Of a stretch of 64,000 nt of DNA, positions 29,305 through 42,100 are shown piece after piece (position 1 is the stretch's first letter; each line of letters begins with the position of its first letter). The stretch is from Xiphophorus maculatus (Eukaryota; Chordata; Actinopteri; Cyprinodontiformes; Poeciliidae). The DNA is taken from contig NC_036453.1 in assembly GCF_002775205.1 (NCBI RefSeq), forward strand, positions 7,901,103 through 7,965,102. Direction: 5' to 3'. Made by a program: the position numbers and the translations under genes. A model generated the notes under the pieces. That model saw only the letters and a program-made list of their open reading frames with translations, was not told where the DNA came from and made no database searches.

Positions 29305-32300
29305 CCTGGCTGGGAACGCAGCTGCTTCCTGTTGGGGCTGGCTGCCATTTTGATTTGTGACACTTTTTAGAAAAAATTCTTGTTGTCTTGGTGTCATTTG
29401 TGTGCCTGCCGCCTGATAAACCACCGTTTGTTTCTAATGCTAATGCTAACGCTGGAGATCTCCAACAGATTCATGGGAACAAGGACAGCAGGAGGCCGTG
29501 GCCTGTCAGAGCAGCAGCTCCACTTAAATATGTAGCATTTTAAAACCATTTCAAATGGAAAATTAATTTCTGCATTAGCTGCGCTTCAATTACAAATGTG
29601 TGCAAAACTTTGTAAAAAACACAATTTTACGATTGCGGTATTTCCATTCAATAGGAAACATAATTAAATAAAATCACACTTAAATTATTAAAAACCATCA
29701 TCCTCCAACCACTTCCTGTCTTCTTCTTCTTCTTCGTGGTTTCTGGCAGTAGTAACTTCCTGTTGTTGATCATGAGGATGAGAAATAAAGAAAATGTGAC
29801 GTTATTAGAGTTTCATTCTTGTTCTTATCATGAAAAGGGCAAATATGATCATGTCATCACGTTTCCTTTCAGGTGTGTTCAGGCTTGTTGCTCATGTTTA
29901 TGTTCTCTTCCAGTCATTGATAAATATATTAATAAGCCATTCACATGGAAAATAAAACCTGACATCATTTTTCCCACTTGATAAACTTTATGCTCACAAA
30001 CAGCGTCTCTCTTCCAGCCACGTTTCTGCCTGGATGATCTCAGTTTTTTTGTTGCTAAACTTTTCACTTGATGCTTAAATGCTTTTGAAGTTATGTTTTT
30101 AAATCTGTTTATTCGTTTTATTAAATGTATTTAGCCTGTAAGCTAATGTGAACGGAGATTCTCAGCAGAAGAGAAGGAATGCTGGGATTTTCTCTGCACC
30201 CAGAAAATTAATCTGGAAATCGTTTGGACTCTTTTAAACCCCATAACTCAGATAAACTTGGTTTATTTCAACTCTACTGACTGAAACTCAAAATGTTGCT
30301 CCAAAATGTCTTTATTGTTATTAGCATATTTTTGTCTAGCGGCTCCCTCGGCCTGCAGACTGGGACAAATACGACTGTTATCCGTCTTTGTGATGTTTGT
30401 TTCTGTTATGTGTATTATTTTCTCTTTCAGTATTTCTCACAGGAAAGATTTGGATAATTGTTCATCCTGCAGAATTCAATTTGTCCTTTTAAACTTAATT
30501 AGTTCATTTCTGTTTTCTTTTTGAAATTCAGCATTTTTAAAAAATTCTCAGCGGTTTTCCCAAACGATGGATCGCTCCACTTATGTTTCATTAGTAGATT
30601 TTTTTTGAGCCAATACTTTTCTATACATTATCCACATGTAGTTATATCTCAACATATGATGAACATTACCTCATTACTAATAACTGTAGATAAACAAGAT
30701 GCTTTTTGAAATCAGAAAATATCTGAGGAATAAATATGAATCCATGTTTCTTATTTCTTTGTTTCTGACTAATTGTTCCAATAAAGTATCAGAGTAGAAA
30801 CATGACTATCACATTAACCTTAAAGACTGGATTACTTTGATACGTTTGTTAAAATATATAAAATTCTTTCACTTTCCTGTCTGGGAACTTATTAATTATG
30901 TATCAGCATTTTAATTTTTACAAGATAAACTCTGTTTGTTTTGTCATTGTGACATAAGCTCCAGTTTTCTATGTATTTGTCTTATTTATTTTTGTTTGTT
31001 TCTAGTTTCATCATAAGCCTTTAAGCTCCTGAAATCAAACTATATGGAAATGTTTTTATGAAGACCCATCCAGAAATATGGCATAGTCCAAGTTTAGTTC
31101 AACTTTAAGTTGCTCTTCTTGGAAACCATTTAAAGTTGGTAAATTTGGTGCAATAATTTACCGTATGTATTCTATGCTTTTCACTTCTCTGGTCTTTTAA
31201 CTTGTGTGCATTTTACTAAATGTTTGGATTATCTGTGCAGTGTGAACAAATGTACTGAAAAAGTCAGAAAACTTTTTTTTTAACTCTTTACCAAAGAACG
31301 CAGCATCTCAAAAGGTTCGATTCAACATTAAGTTGTTGTGTAAAATGTAAATCAAAAAACAAACAGTCCAATATAAACTAAACATGGGTGAAGTAAAACT
31401 TGTTGCATTAGATGCTAAAATGAATGCATTCATATCATCTGCATTATGTCTGATTTTTCTATTAGTCTGTTATGTTGTGAAAGAAATATCCTCTTTGTAC
31501 AACGTTTTGTCCATTTAACCGATACGTTTTGGTTTAAATCATTTTTTTATTCAAAGTATGTGTCAGGATGGCAACAGGAATGCTAGTTTTAGTCTTTATT
31601 GTTAAACATCAGCTGTCTTTATATTTACATTTTGTCCTTATGTCTTAATCTTCAGGCTAATTTTCTGAAGTCCTTCAGAAATGTGAAACTGAAAGATTTG
31701 TCCTGATTTTGTGAAAATGTTTTGAAGTGTAACTCTGTCCCTGAGAGGTTCATTTAATTGACCCAAAATCAGAAACAGTTTACACCGTCACAGCTAGCGA
31801 AGGAAGCTAGCATGAGTTTGGTTTGAATAGCATTATTAAAAGTAAATATAATTTGTGGTGAAACAAAACACAAAATAATAATGTACACTTTCCATCTAGA
31901 TTGTAGAGATTTTAATTCTCTGAAGTTTTGTATGTGGATAATAAACACAGATTTAAGTTTCCTTTTTGACACCAAACATTAAAATCCAGTTTCTTGATTT
32001 AAATCAGATTTTTTTTCTTTCAAACTCTCATGATAAAGGTATAAACTAAATTATTCTGACTGTATTATTAGACTTAATGTTTTCATTTCACAGTGAAGCT
32101 AGCTTCTGCTGGGTTAGCATAAAGTCCAGCTGCAACGTCAGATTCACACATCTGTCCCGTTTTCTCAAAACATTCACAAAAGAAATGCAAAACAGAAAAG
32201 GCATTTCTTTTTACCAAATAAAATAGCTAATTCGAGAAAGAATCGTTAACAGCAATTAAACTAAAAATAATCTATGTAGAAGTAATAAAACACTAAAGAT

Positions 32301-33445
32301 TTCTCTGCACTGTTTATCTGCTTTGTATTTCTGTGTTTCACAATTTAAATTTTCTGAAGATCTTGTTTGTAGAGACAGAACTCAGATTTGTATTTTATTT
32401 TTAACACTAATATTTAACCTCCATCAGATAAAAACAACAACTTAATTTCCACTGTTGTAGTTTAATTTTTAACTAAATTGTTAAATGGGAGTTTTAGTCT
32501 TTACCTTTGTCATAAATATTGCCGGTTTTTATATTAACTTTGTCTTTACAAGATTTTGTTAAAATAAGGCCATTGAATCCATCCATACTGTAAAACTTAC
32601 ATATTTAATATTCTGGAATATTTTAAAGATCTCATGTGTTGTTTTTCCAAACAATATCCTTTCTTTTAAAAATAATTTATAGCTTCACATCCTGCTAGTT
32701 AGCAGGAGGAGCTAGTATTAGCATGATTTTGTTAGTGCTAACAATTAAATGTAAATTATCTGTCTTTACTGTAGCAGAAGGTTTTTATTAATGTAGAATT
32801 ATTATTAATAACTCTCCATTAATAAGAGTTATCATGATTTGTGTCGTTTTTGTGACAATCTGACTTTTAATCTGTTATTGTGAAATGCTAACAATAAAAG
32901 CTAACATTTATTTAGCTTAAAACTATGGAATAAATAATCCCAAGAACCAGCTCCAAGTTTCTATAAAACCTGATGTAGCTGGTAAAAATGAGAATAGAGT
33001 GAAAGTTTGGTTCATATATTGTATCTTAATTATCTTCTGGGATTTAGATATTAAACTGAAGCTGTTTTTTTGTTAAAAAGACAGATGTTGGTATGAATTT
33101 TGAAAAACTTTACCTCATCAAAGAACATTGTGTCAGCTAATATTAGGCCTGAGATCCACTGTTTGTTTGTAAGGAGGAGAAAGAATACCTAAATAATTCT
33201 TGATTATTATTATTTTAAGCAAGACATTGCAAACCAAGGATCCCAGTTATGAATAGTTTAATCTCTGTTACCGTTTTGTGTCTCACCACCTGCAGCTTTT
33301 TCTCACGTTTGTGTTTTGGAGAAAATGTGAAGCCCAGTTATTCCTGTGTGATTGACAAAGCTTGTAAAGCTTTGTACAGATTCCCATACTCTTCCTGCAT
33401 GATTGTTGTGAAATGTTGAAAAGCTGTGTAATAAATAAAAAAAAA
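29305..33445 (+). other. Long 3' UTR of the C5orf24 homologue (inferred)
   Basis: About 4.1 kb of AT-rich plus-strand sequence with few recognised transposons and no credible exon. It ends with overlapping AATAAA signals at 33430-33439 followed by an A run. The mammalian gene also has a very long 3' UTR. Earlier polyadenylation signals exist, so shorter transcripts are likely too. Confidence 0.45.
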
Positions 33446-34476
33446 ACACTTGAGTAATTTTTTCTTTGCTTTTATGATGGTTTTGCTTTTCTGACTGTAG
33501 TGTTTGTTGTTCAGTGTCTGAAAATCCTTTTTTTACAGTGTATGTCAGTGTAAATACATTTATTGATGTAGTAATATTTAAGTACTATGTAATGATATGA
33601 TGGATTAACGTTAATGTCATTTCATTAACTATTAAGGTAAAAAAAGAAATAAAAACAAATAAAATAGTTTAGACAGCTTTATCCAACATTTTCCTGATTT
33701 TAAGTTACATTTGTTGTACATTTAAGTCTTTTTATTCTTTCATTGTAAATTCACTGGGATTGATTGATTATCCTCAGTGGACTTATAAAGTTATACTTTG
33801 TTCTTGGAAGGTAATTGGTTACAGATCTGTTGCACAAAAACTTCCCACTTCCCTTTTACCTGAGTTTAAGTTAAGTTTTATTGCACATTTAAACCTTTTC
33901 ATTCCTTCACAAAGAACATCACATTCTTTTGCATCTAAAAGAAAAAAGAACTTCCACTATTCCACTTGAGATATTGTTAAAGATTTTTCTTTAAAGCTTT
34001 TATGAAATTTAGCCTTAAAAACAATGGGTTTGCTCCTTTTATTTGGAGGCCTAACAGAAATAAAGGAAATAATTCTGGAAGTAATTTGGAAGCAATGAAA
34101 GAAGAAAAAGCTCTACTAAAGTAATGTTAGTTTTTATTCCCCCATAAGCCCTAAAATATACTTTAGTTTGAATAAAAACATAAAAAAGATCTTGTACACA
34201 ACACAATATGTAATATCAGCAAATAAAACAAAGAATAATAATACAGAGGAATAAGGAGAGGGTACATAAATGATATAGAAATAACTGCAAAAATGATCAT
34301 AATTGACAATATTCAAGAATCTTTCAATCTTCAAAGTTAAAATATAAAGTAAAAAAAGTAAACATTTATTTGTAAATGAGAAAAATAAGATTCAAATGTG
34401 TATCTCCTTTAAATATATGCAAAAATATTGTTTAGAATTTATTATTATTCATTCTTTACGTAAACAAACGTTTGTA
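33446..34476. other. C5orf24-txndc15 spacer, no gene seen
   Basis: AT-rich DNA with no supported exon or recognised repeat; the short open frames here show no family similarity. Confidence 0.35.
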
Positions 34477-34632
34477 AACAGTACGCCGGAAGTTAAATTG
34501 CGGTGTATCATTTATATAGTTCCGCCACAGAGTGAAATATTTGTTCCTAGGAAACAAATACTGCTGTCACATCTCATCGTAATGGCCTCATAATCTCTTC
34601 TCTGACCGAATAGTCGTCTTAAAAACTAAAAT
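34477..34632 (+). promoter_or_regulatory. txndc15 promoter with ETS site
   Basis: Contains CCGGAAGT at 34486-34493, the consensus for ETS/GABP factors common in TATA-less housekeeping promoters, about 140 bases before the txndc15 ATG. Function is inferred from motif and position. Confidence 0.45.
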
Positions 34633-37600
34633 ATGTCGCGAAAGTATCGTAAATCTTTTATAACGTTTGTTTTGTTATTTGTTTTTCACAGTTCCGCCAT
34701 GTTGAGTCTATCGGCTCAGACAGCAGAAGGTAGGACTCTAACTGTCAATGTTGTGAAAATTAACCGACGATTATGCTAATAAATATAACATTTATGATAA
34801 GATTGTATATAGAAGCAATAATTCAAGGTTCTGACTTATATTTCTGAATAAGTGAATTCATCGTCTTGTAATGTGACGCCATTTTTCATTAATATCTTAA
34901 GCTAGCTAATTTAAACGCATGTAAATGCGATAATATTTTTTCCCACTTAATAAAATAGGTAGTTGTTTACCACAGATATAAAGATCTGTATTATATCTTC
35001 TCTATTGATTATAAATACAGTTTTATGTTGTATTTTTGACACTTCCGTAAAGTAGGTTTTTTAAATAAACAAGTTGGATAAAATATTAAAAAATTAACCC
35101 ATATTTAATAGAAATCTGAAATGCACATTTGGTCAAGACTAACAGATTATAATATATAGTGAAAAATGTTTATAAATATTCGTGGAGTGTAGTGTTGGCA
35201 AACCATATTTTTTGTAAAAGTTACGTACTGCAGCTTTAAGGCTGTGATGGGTTTTTGTAAAGGAACCCCTCTGTGAGATTCGTGTTTGAATTTTCCTGAC
35301 TGAACCAAATTAGAAATGTTGAGTGAGGTATCTTCTGTTTTTCTTCAGGAACTGATGAGTCTCCTCAGGTTGTTCTGTCAGAGGAGTTGGAGAATAAACC
35401 CAGCTTTGTTGAGTCAGAGGAGTTGGACTCTTTGCCCAGAAGGCAGTTTAAGACGGCTGAAATCGCAGACGCGGTGATGGGGATTGAAACCCCGATCGAT
35501 CCGTCTGACATCGAATCCCTGATTCCCAGGAATGTGAAGGACTTCCAGTCGGGCTTCTCTCCCCCCTGCGACGGGAACGGCGATCGGTGCGTCTCGCCTG
35601 CGCAGGCCGAAGACCTGGAGCTGCTGGAGGAGCCGGAAGCAGAATCAATGCAGCAGGTTCTTCAGCTGGAGCTCAGAAACTGAAATACAAGCTGCTGTGA
35701 AATGACTGAAGGGTTAGGGCTGAAAACATCACACAGAACCTTTATTTTTATTGTTTCACTTCCAGGTCACTCTGGAAATGGTTCCTGCAGAACTTCCAGC
35801 TGAAGAAGCGAACACCACAGAGACGGCAAAGACGTATAAAGTGAACTGTGACAAGAGGAACGTCACAGGACTGGAGAGCTTCACTGTTCAGGTCCTCAAC
35901 TCCTCACAGGTACTTCTTCCTGCCTCAGTGTGAAATCTGTCAAAATGCAAAAACACAAAACATCACCAAGTCACTTTGGTCTAGTTTCTAGTGAAAATAT
36001 CTTAGTACATTTGAAATAAGACAAAACTAACTTACAAGTAACTTTTCAGCAAGAAACAGGAGCTTGTTTCAAGTCAGTTATTTTTTAATATTGATGAAAA
36101 AGTTCTAGTTCCTCTTGCAGATGATTTCACTTATAACATGGGAAAAATATCTTGTTTTAAGTTAAATCATCTGTCTATGTAACAAAAACTTTTTCTTTTA
36201 TCTTGCTGAAAAGTTACTTGTAAGTTATTTTTGTCTAATTTAAAATGTACTAAGATATTTGCAGTAGAAACTAAACAAAAATACTTGGCTAAATGTGTGT
36301 TTTTTGCTGTCATTTTCAATAGTTGATTTAATTTACTAAATGATAAAGTCCATCCAAGCCGACCTGGAACGATTTAAAAATGTAGTCCCCCTCACTTGTA
36401 AGTCATGAATGAACTAATTAGACACATTTCTTTGGTTCATTTTCAGTAGCTGCAGCCAGGTTTGAAAACTGCTTTGGTTTCTAGTAATTAATACATGATA
36501 AATACGCCTGTCTGACAGACTGGAGTTGGTTAAAAGATCCTAAAACACAACATATCCTGTGATGATCTAAAGAAACAGTCAGATGATCTTTAATTGGATG
36601 TTGTTAGGATGTTGATGTGTAAACAGCTCGTATATTTTACAGAGATTGATCTGCTTGTTTTCTGTTCCAGCCAGTAAAACTTCAGAGGTTTTTACTGTAA
36701 CTGAGCAGCAAGTGAGGATTTCCTCCTGTCTTTCAGGACCTGATGGATTTTCTCAACGCCAACAGCACAGAGTGCTCTGTGGTTCTGTTCTTCACAGCCT
36801 GGTGTCAGTTCTCAGCCAAACTGGCGCCGCACTTCAACGCCCTGCCACGCGTTTTTCCCAGCATGCATTTCCTGGCACTGGATGCCTCGCAGCACAGCAG
36901 GTGGATGTAACTTCTTTAGGGTGTAAAAACGTCTCATTTCCCTGCTGCGTCTCCGTTAGAAACACCGTTCATTTGAGTTTTATTCACTCCGTGGCTTAGT
37001 TTCCTTATGATTGTTGAGTTCAGTTTAAATAAACAGAGTTTGAGCCAAACTACAAACTAGACATTTTCTTCACAACAGATGAAATAATGAGCAACTTGTT
37101 CAGCAGGAATCAGTTTGTCTTGTATACAGAGTTGAGCTGAAAAAAATGTATTTTTAGGAGTATTTTTACTACGCTGTACTTTTTACTTTTACTTAAGTAA
37201 AACTTCTGGATTTCCTTCCCACTGAATGAAAAACAAGCAGACTCACACCTGCAGTTTTTATTAGTTTCATATTTTCTTTATTGATAAAAACCTGATTTGG
37301 AAAATTTTTGTTTTGCCTCATTTTTTTCATTTTTGTTCCTTATATGATTTATTGTCATTTTGGTTCTTAAAATACCAAAATTTCCACTTAACTTTACATG
37401 TTTGTCCATCTGATAATGTAATTTTTAAATCTTAAATGATTGATAATTTGATCAGTTACTCAGTACTCGAGTAACTTTTTACCAAATACTTTTACTTGAG
37501 TAGAAACATGTTGAATTATTAATTATTTTGTACTACAACACTGTAACTTGACTTCCAAACTCTAACTAACTGGTCATCGGACGTCATTAAATAATCGATT

Positions 37601-38168
37601 GGAATTCATTTTAATCTAATAAAGCATTAATCGTAAATCGATTATTTGCAAAGCTTTCTCTCTCAGTGCTGAAATTGATACAATAGTAATAATTAAATAG
37701 GGAACCATAACTTGTGTTTCTAGTTTCCATCTCTTGAACTTTTGTCCCGGTTGTGTTTCGCTGCCAGTCTCTCCACCAGGTTTGGGACGGTGGCCGTTCC
37801 CAACATCCTGCTGTTTCAGGGGGCCAAACCTATGGCTCGCTTCAACCACACGGACCGCACGCTGGAGATGCTCACCTCCTTCATCACCAACCAGACAGGT
37901 AGCGCGTGTAACGTGTAAAGAAATAAAATTTAGATAAACTAAAAGGTTAAAGCAGAATGTTTTGGCTTCAGGGTTTGAAGCGGGCCCCAACAGAGACGTG
38001 ACAGAGGGAGACCGGATGGGGCCCCTGTCCAGCCTCCCGGTGAGAGGCATCGACTGGCTCCTCGTCTTCTCCATCCTCTTCATCAAAGCCTTCATCGTCT
38101 ACGCCATCCTGCGGGCGGACAACCTGCGATGGGTCGTACCGGGACAGGAGCACGAACACCAGGACTGA
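34633..38168 (+). CDS. txndc15: txndc15: thioredoxin domain-containing protein 15
   Basis: Six coding exons: 34633-34729, 35349-35656, 35766-35909, 36737-36900, 37768-37898 and 37972-38168, in phase, giving about 346 residues (human about 360). TXNDC15 is a single-pass membrane protein with a lumenal/extracellular thioredoxin fold, linked to ciliary membrane composition and Meckel-type ciliopathy. The N-terminus [18 protein letters not shown] is a signal peptide. Residues about 33-135 are acidic and variable. Several N-glycosylation sequons follow (NTT, NVT, NSS, NST, NHT, NQT). The thioredoxin fold shows FFTAWCQFS (about 202-210), the cis-proline segment VAVPN (246-250) and [13 protein letters not shown]. 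The active site has only one cysteine (WCQFS instead of WCxxC), as in mammals (WCRFS). A transmembrane helix (about 310-329) and a short tail ending EHQD complete it. The exon 2 donor (CAG|GTTCTT) is the weakest junction. Confidence 0.93.
35940..36310. mobile_element. Fold-back CACTG-type MITE in txndc15 intron 3
   Basis: An intact-looking copy: GCAAAAACACAAAACATCAC at left and the inverse TTTTTTGCTGTC at right, with inverted inner arms (AAGACAAAACTAACTTACAAG mirrored by CTTGTAAGTTATTTTTGTCT). It gives the best local model of the family that is interrupted in ddx46 intron 14. Confidence 0.6.
37125..37540 (+). mobile_element. AGTAACTAGTTAC-family transposon in txndc15 intron 4
   Basis: Plus-oriented copy with CTTCCCACTGAATGAAAAAC, ATTTTGGTTCTTAAAATACC and CAGTTACTCAGTACTCGAGTAAC blocks shared with the copies at 15176 and 51040. 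Confidence 0.55.
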
Positions 38169-38250
38169 AAACACAATAATCATACTGCAAAGTTTTTCAT
38201 TCAAAAATGTTTCAGATTCAAATAAAATATGCAAAATGTTGTGGTTTATG
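38169..38250 (+). other. txndc15 3' UTR
   Basis: Very short 3' UTR: AATAAA lies at 38221-38226, about 50 bases after the stop codon. Confidence 0.55.
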
Positions 38251-39029
38251 TTTTTAAAAATGGAAATATTTCATAGTTTTTTGAGTTGGTTTCCTCTCAG
38301 TAGAGGGCAATAATCTTAGAGTTCAAAGTTCAAATCACAGAAAGCAAATGTGACGCATGTTAGTCGCACCTCAATATCTTTACAAACAAAAAAATAAAGT
38401 AGAAATACTTTACATGAATGCCTTCTTATGTATTCAAGAAAGAAACTCCATTTTCTAAGAATAATTTCATAAGTTGGGATTTTAGCAACAAAACAGACCA
38501 GAAATTAACTTAATATGCTTTTATTGTTTTCTGATCTGGATAAAATATATATATATATAAACTATACTGATATTTTTAACCTCCCTTACATCCTCATTTC
38601 CTGGCAGTTTTGTTGCTGAAATTCATTACTAATACACCTAGAAAATAAAATATACTTTATTGATCCCCTAGAAAATTGCTTATTGCTTATTTTTAGAGAA
38701 GCTAGTCCCATCCACAATGTTATTGGTGAATATAAATATACCATTAGTAATATAACAACACTAGTGTGAAATAAGTAAGTTAAATATGAATAAATAAAGT
38801 AAATTAATTGACTTAGTGTAAATAAAAAAAAATTATTTGGTGACCATTAGTTGTTCCCCTTGTGAGAATGAATGTTCTGAAATTAAAGGTCAGATGTAAA
38901 AGTAAAAAAAGTCAATTAAATGTTTCTATTGCTATACACAAATGATTTTAATAACTACGTGTATACATTTAGTTTTACTAGTTTTTGTGTAGGCTGACTC
39001 CTTTCGGGTGATTTTGATCAGGCAGTGAG
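38251..39029. other. txndc15-pcbd2 spacer with LINE tail fragment
   Basis: AT-rich spacer. At about 38645-38700 TATACTTTATTGATCCCCTA is the reverse complement of a common fish LINE 3' end (GGGGATCAATAAAGTA), so a small minus-strand LINE remnant is likely. No gene seen. Confidence 0.4.
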
Positions 39030-39119
39030 GTGAACAGCTACGTTGAACGTGAGTCAGGACCTCGGAGGACGCACGTTTGCGCAGAACAGGTTGTAAAGGG
39101 TAAATGAAGTGAAACAGAC
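39030..39119 (+). promoter_or_regulatory. pcbd2 promoter-proximal region
   Basis: Locally GC-richer DNA before the pcbd2 ATG; the enriched segment continues through exon 1 to about 39360. No TATA box recognised. Inferred from position. Confidence 0.3.
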
Positions 39120-42100
39120 ATGTTTGCGTTAACGTCCGTCCTGAGGACGAGCAGCTTTCGGTCCTGCAGCCGGCTGAGCTGCCTAAGGAAACCTCCACTC
39201 CGCAGAATCTCCTCTAAAATGGTGAGAGCAACAGCCGCGGTTTTCTGTTAGCATTTATGCTAATTAGCGTCTTTAAGCTTCTTTAAAAGACGAGCGGGAC
39301 GCCGGAGTTGTTACCCCGACGGTGTTTCTTCATGGGGAAAGTTTGTAGAAGCAGCGGCGTATGTCGCATTCAGTTTGTGTCGTGACGAAAAAACACATCC
39401 TTTTAATTACTCTAAATTTATTTTATTATTTTCTGTCATGTTAGTGTAACATTTATTTAAAATCTCTCCGGGCTTCTGTTAATTTTATAATATCGCGGAA
39501 GAGTTTGGGAATAAGGAACTAAATACACAATTTAAGAAACTTAGAGCGCGGTGACGAAGACATTTAAAATCGCCATATTAGGAGTTTATCACAATAAAGT
39601 ACAGAGAAACATGCATGACAAAGTAAATGCACTGTAACTGAAATAGTAGCTCAGATTTTATTAGAAAATGTGACCAGCAGCATCGACAGGTGCATAAACA
39701 GCTCCACCTGCTGGAGACCAAACAAACTGCACTCAGGTGTCCACAAAGTAAAACACGAATGGATCAAACAGGACAACAATATTACAATACATTTTTACTA
39801 ATAACTGACACTTTAAAAAATAATCCATCGTTTAGGTTGGTGTTACAACATATCTAATAAGATCTCATGATGCAGCAGCTTCCAATTTATCAAAGGTGAC
39901 TCACTGTTGATCATAAATCTGTGCACTTTACTTAATTAATTTAAAGAATTACATTATCTTCTGTATCTAAAGATGCACATATACCGTAGAAAACTGCTTT
40001 AGCTTTCTCTTATAATGAAGAAATCAGATTATTGTAATCTAATAATCTGATTAACATTAAAGTTGAATCCAATTCCTTGCTATTTATTTTTGTTTTAGTT
40101 TGGTGAGCAAATTATTAAATTTGCACCAGTACATCTGCCACATTCTAATTGTTTTATTATGATCCTTGTAGCCAGATTGGTTTAAATATATGCTACTGAT
40201 ACAAAAAATATAAAAAAGAAATATTATTTAGACAAGTAATTTTAAATAAGTCCTGTAAATTTACCCTTTTATTGCAGTAATTTTAACCAAAACAGCATAT
40301 ATGTTATGTTTTATTTACAGAATAACTTAAGAGTCTTAGGAGTCTCACATAAAAAATATCCTAAATAATTCAGATATTATTTGTGCAAACATTTCCTCAT
40401 CACAAAAACCTAAACAATATATCTTAACATAAAAAAAAATGTCTAAAATTAACTTCTTTTATTTTTTTTGGAAAGCACTGTAAACTGCAGAGGAAATCCC
40501 AAAATGAGCGGTGTTGCTCTGACAGCTGCCACCAGGCGTTTGCTGCTCTGCAGTTATAATTCTGAAGGAAATCCAGTAAAACTGAGCCTGAACTTGGTGG
40601 TCAAAATGTTTGATTTTAATAACTTGGAGTGGCTTGTTGTGTCCAGTCGTCAGACTCTCATTGGCTGAGCCCGACGGACCGGGATCAGCTGGTGATGGAG
40701 CTCCGGGCGACGGGCTGGATGGAGGTGGAGGACCGCGACGCCATCTTCAAGGAGCTGCACTTTAAAACGTTTAATCAGGTCTGTGGCTTTATGCTTGTTT
40801 TCATATTAATGTTGTTTTCATAATGTTTTTATTTGAATTTTTTACTAAAATGTTGAGTCAGAGGGCTGCAAACTCAAAAATCTGACATTTTTCTGATCAG
40901 TTAATGCACCATCACAGCAACACTCACTGAGTACAGAAGCCGAATGGATCAACTGTGAGGGATTGTTTTAATAAAATGTATTTTATTTGTTAGGAACAAT
41001 GCATTCATGTGCAAAAATTAGCCAAAAGGCTTTTTTCATCTGTTGTCTCTTAATAATCCTAAATTTGTCCTGCTAAAAACAAATAAAGGCTATGAAATAA
41101 CTTAACTACACTAGTTTTGTCAATAAATACAAAAACTACAATCAAAGCAATGAACTAACATCATAGTTATCATAGGAAGTGTAAAAAGTACAATTATACT
41201 TATCAAAGGTTAAAAAAGTAAAAAAAAAAAAATGGTGGTTTTACTTCTGTAAATCGTCGTTATTTTGCTGTTTTTTAAAAATATTTTTTGCACTTTTGGC
41301 AATCCGTACCTGAGTTTGTGCATTCATGTGAGTCGCGGAGAGATTTCTGTCAGCAGGAAACATGAAGGCTGAACATTAAACCACAAAGTTTAATCCGTTT
41401 CCACCTTGTGTCTGCATCAGGGCTGAAACGATTGGTCAAATTAATTGTGATTAATCAATAATTTAAGTAATCGTCAACTAATTTTGTAATCAATTAATTG
41501 TTAATGGAGTATACAAACTAAGAAAAAGACCGTTTGCTAAAAGAAAAACACACTTGTAGCCAATATTATGTCAAAACTACAAAAAATATACATCTTGCAT
41601 TTAAGATAAAAACATTTTCTGTAATTTGTACTTGAGGAGTTTTGGGTAGAACAGATTTATAAACGATTTTGTAACTTTAAATGTAAAATGTGAATACTTT
41701 TTGTACAGTTTTGTCTTTATCTCCTCTGAATGTTCTGTTCTTTCAGCAAATGGTCTTTTTTTTAAAAATCTGTATACTCCAGTTAATTAATCGATTACTA
41801 AATGAGTTGATGATTATTTCAGTAATCGATTAATCGTTTCAGCCCTTCTTTGGCCAGTAAAACATTTATATTTGGAGTCCTGCTGCATACCTCTTGCAGT
41901 AAAATAAACAGAAAGTCTAACATAACTTTCTTGTTTTCTTTTTGATCAGCTTCTCGTTTAAAATCGTTTTTTAATTCATCTCGGGGCCACTTAGTGGACT
42001 TCCTCTAATCCGCCGTTAGCTGCTTCAGCCACTAACGCCGCCTGGTTTTACACTTCCTGCCGTTTGAAGTCGGAGGCGCGTACGGCCGTCCTCCCCCTCC

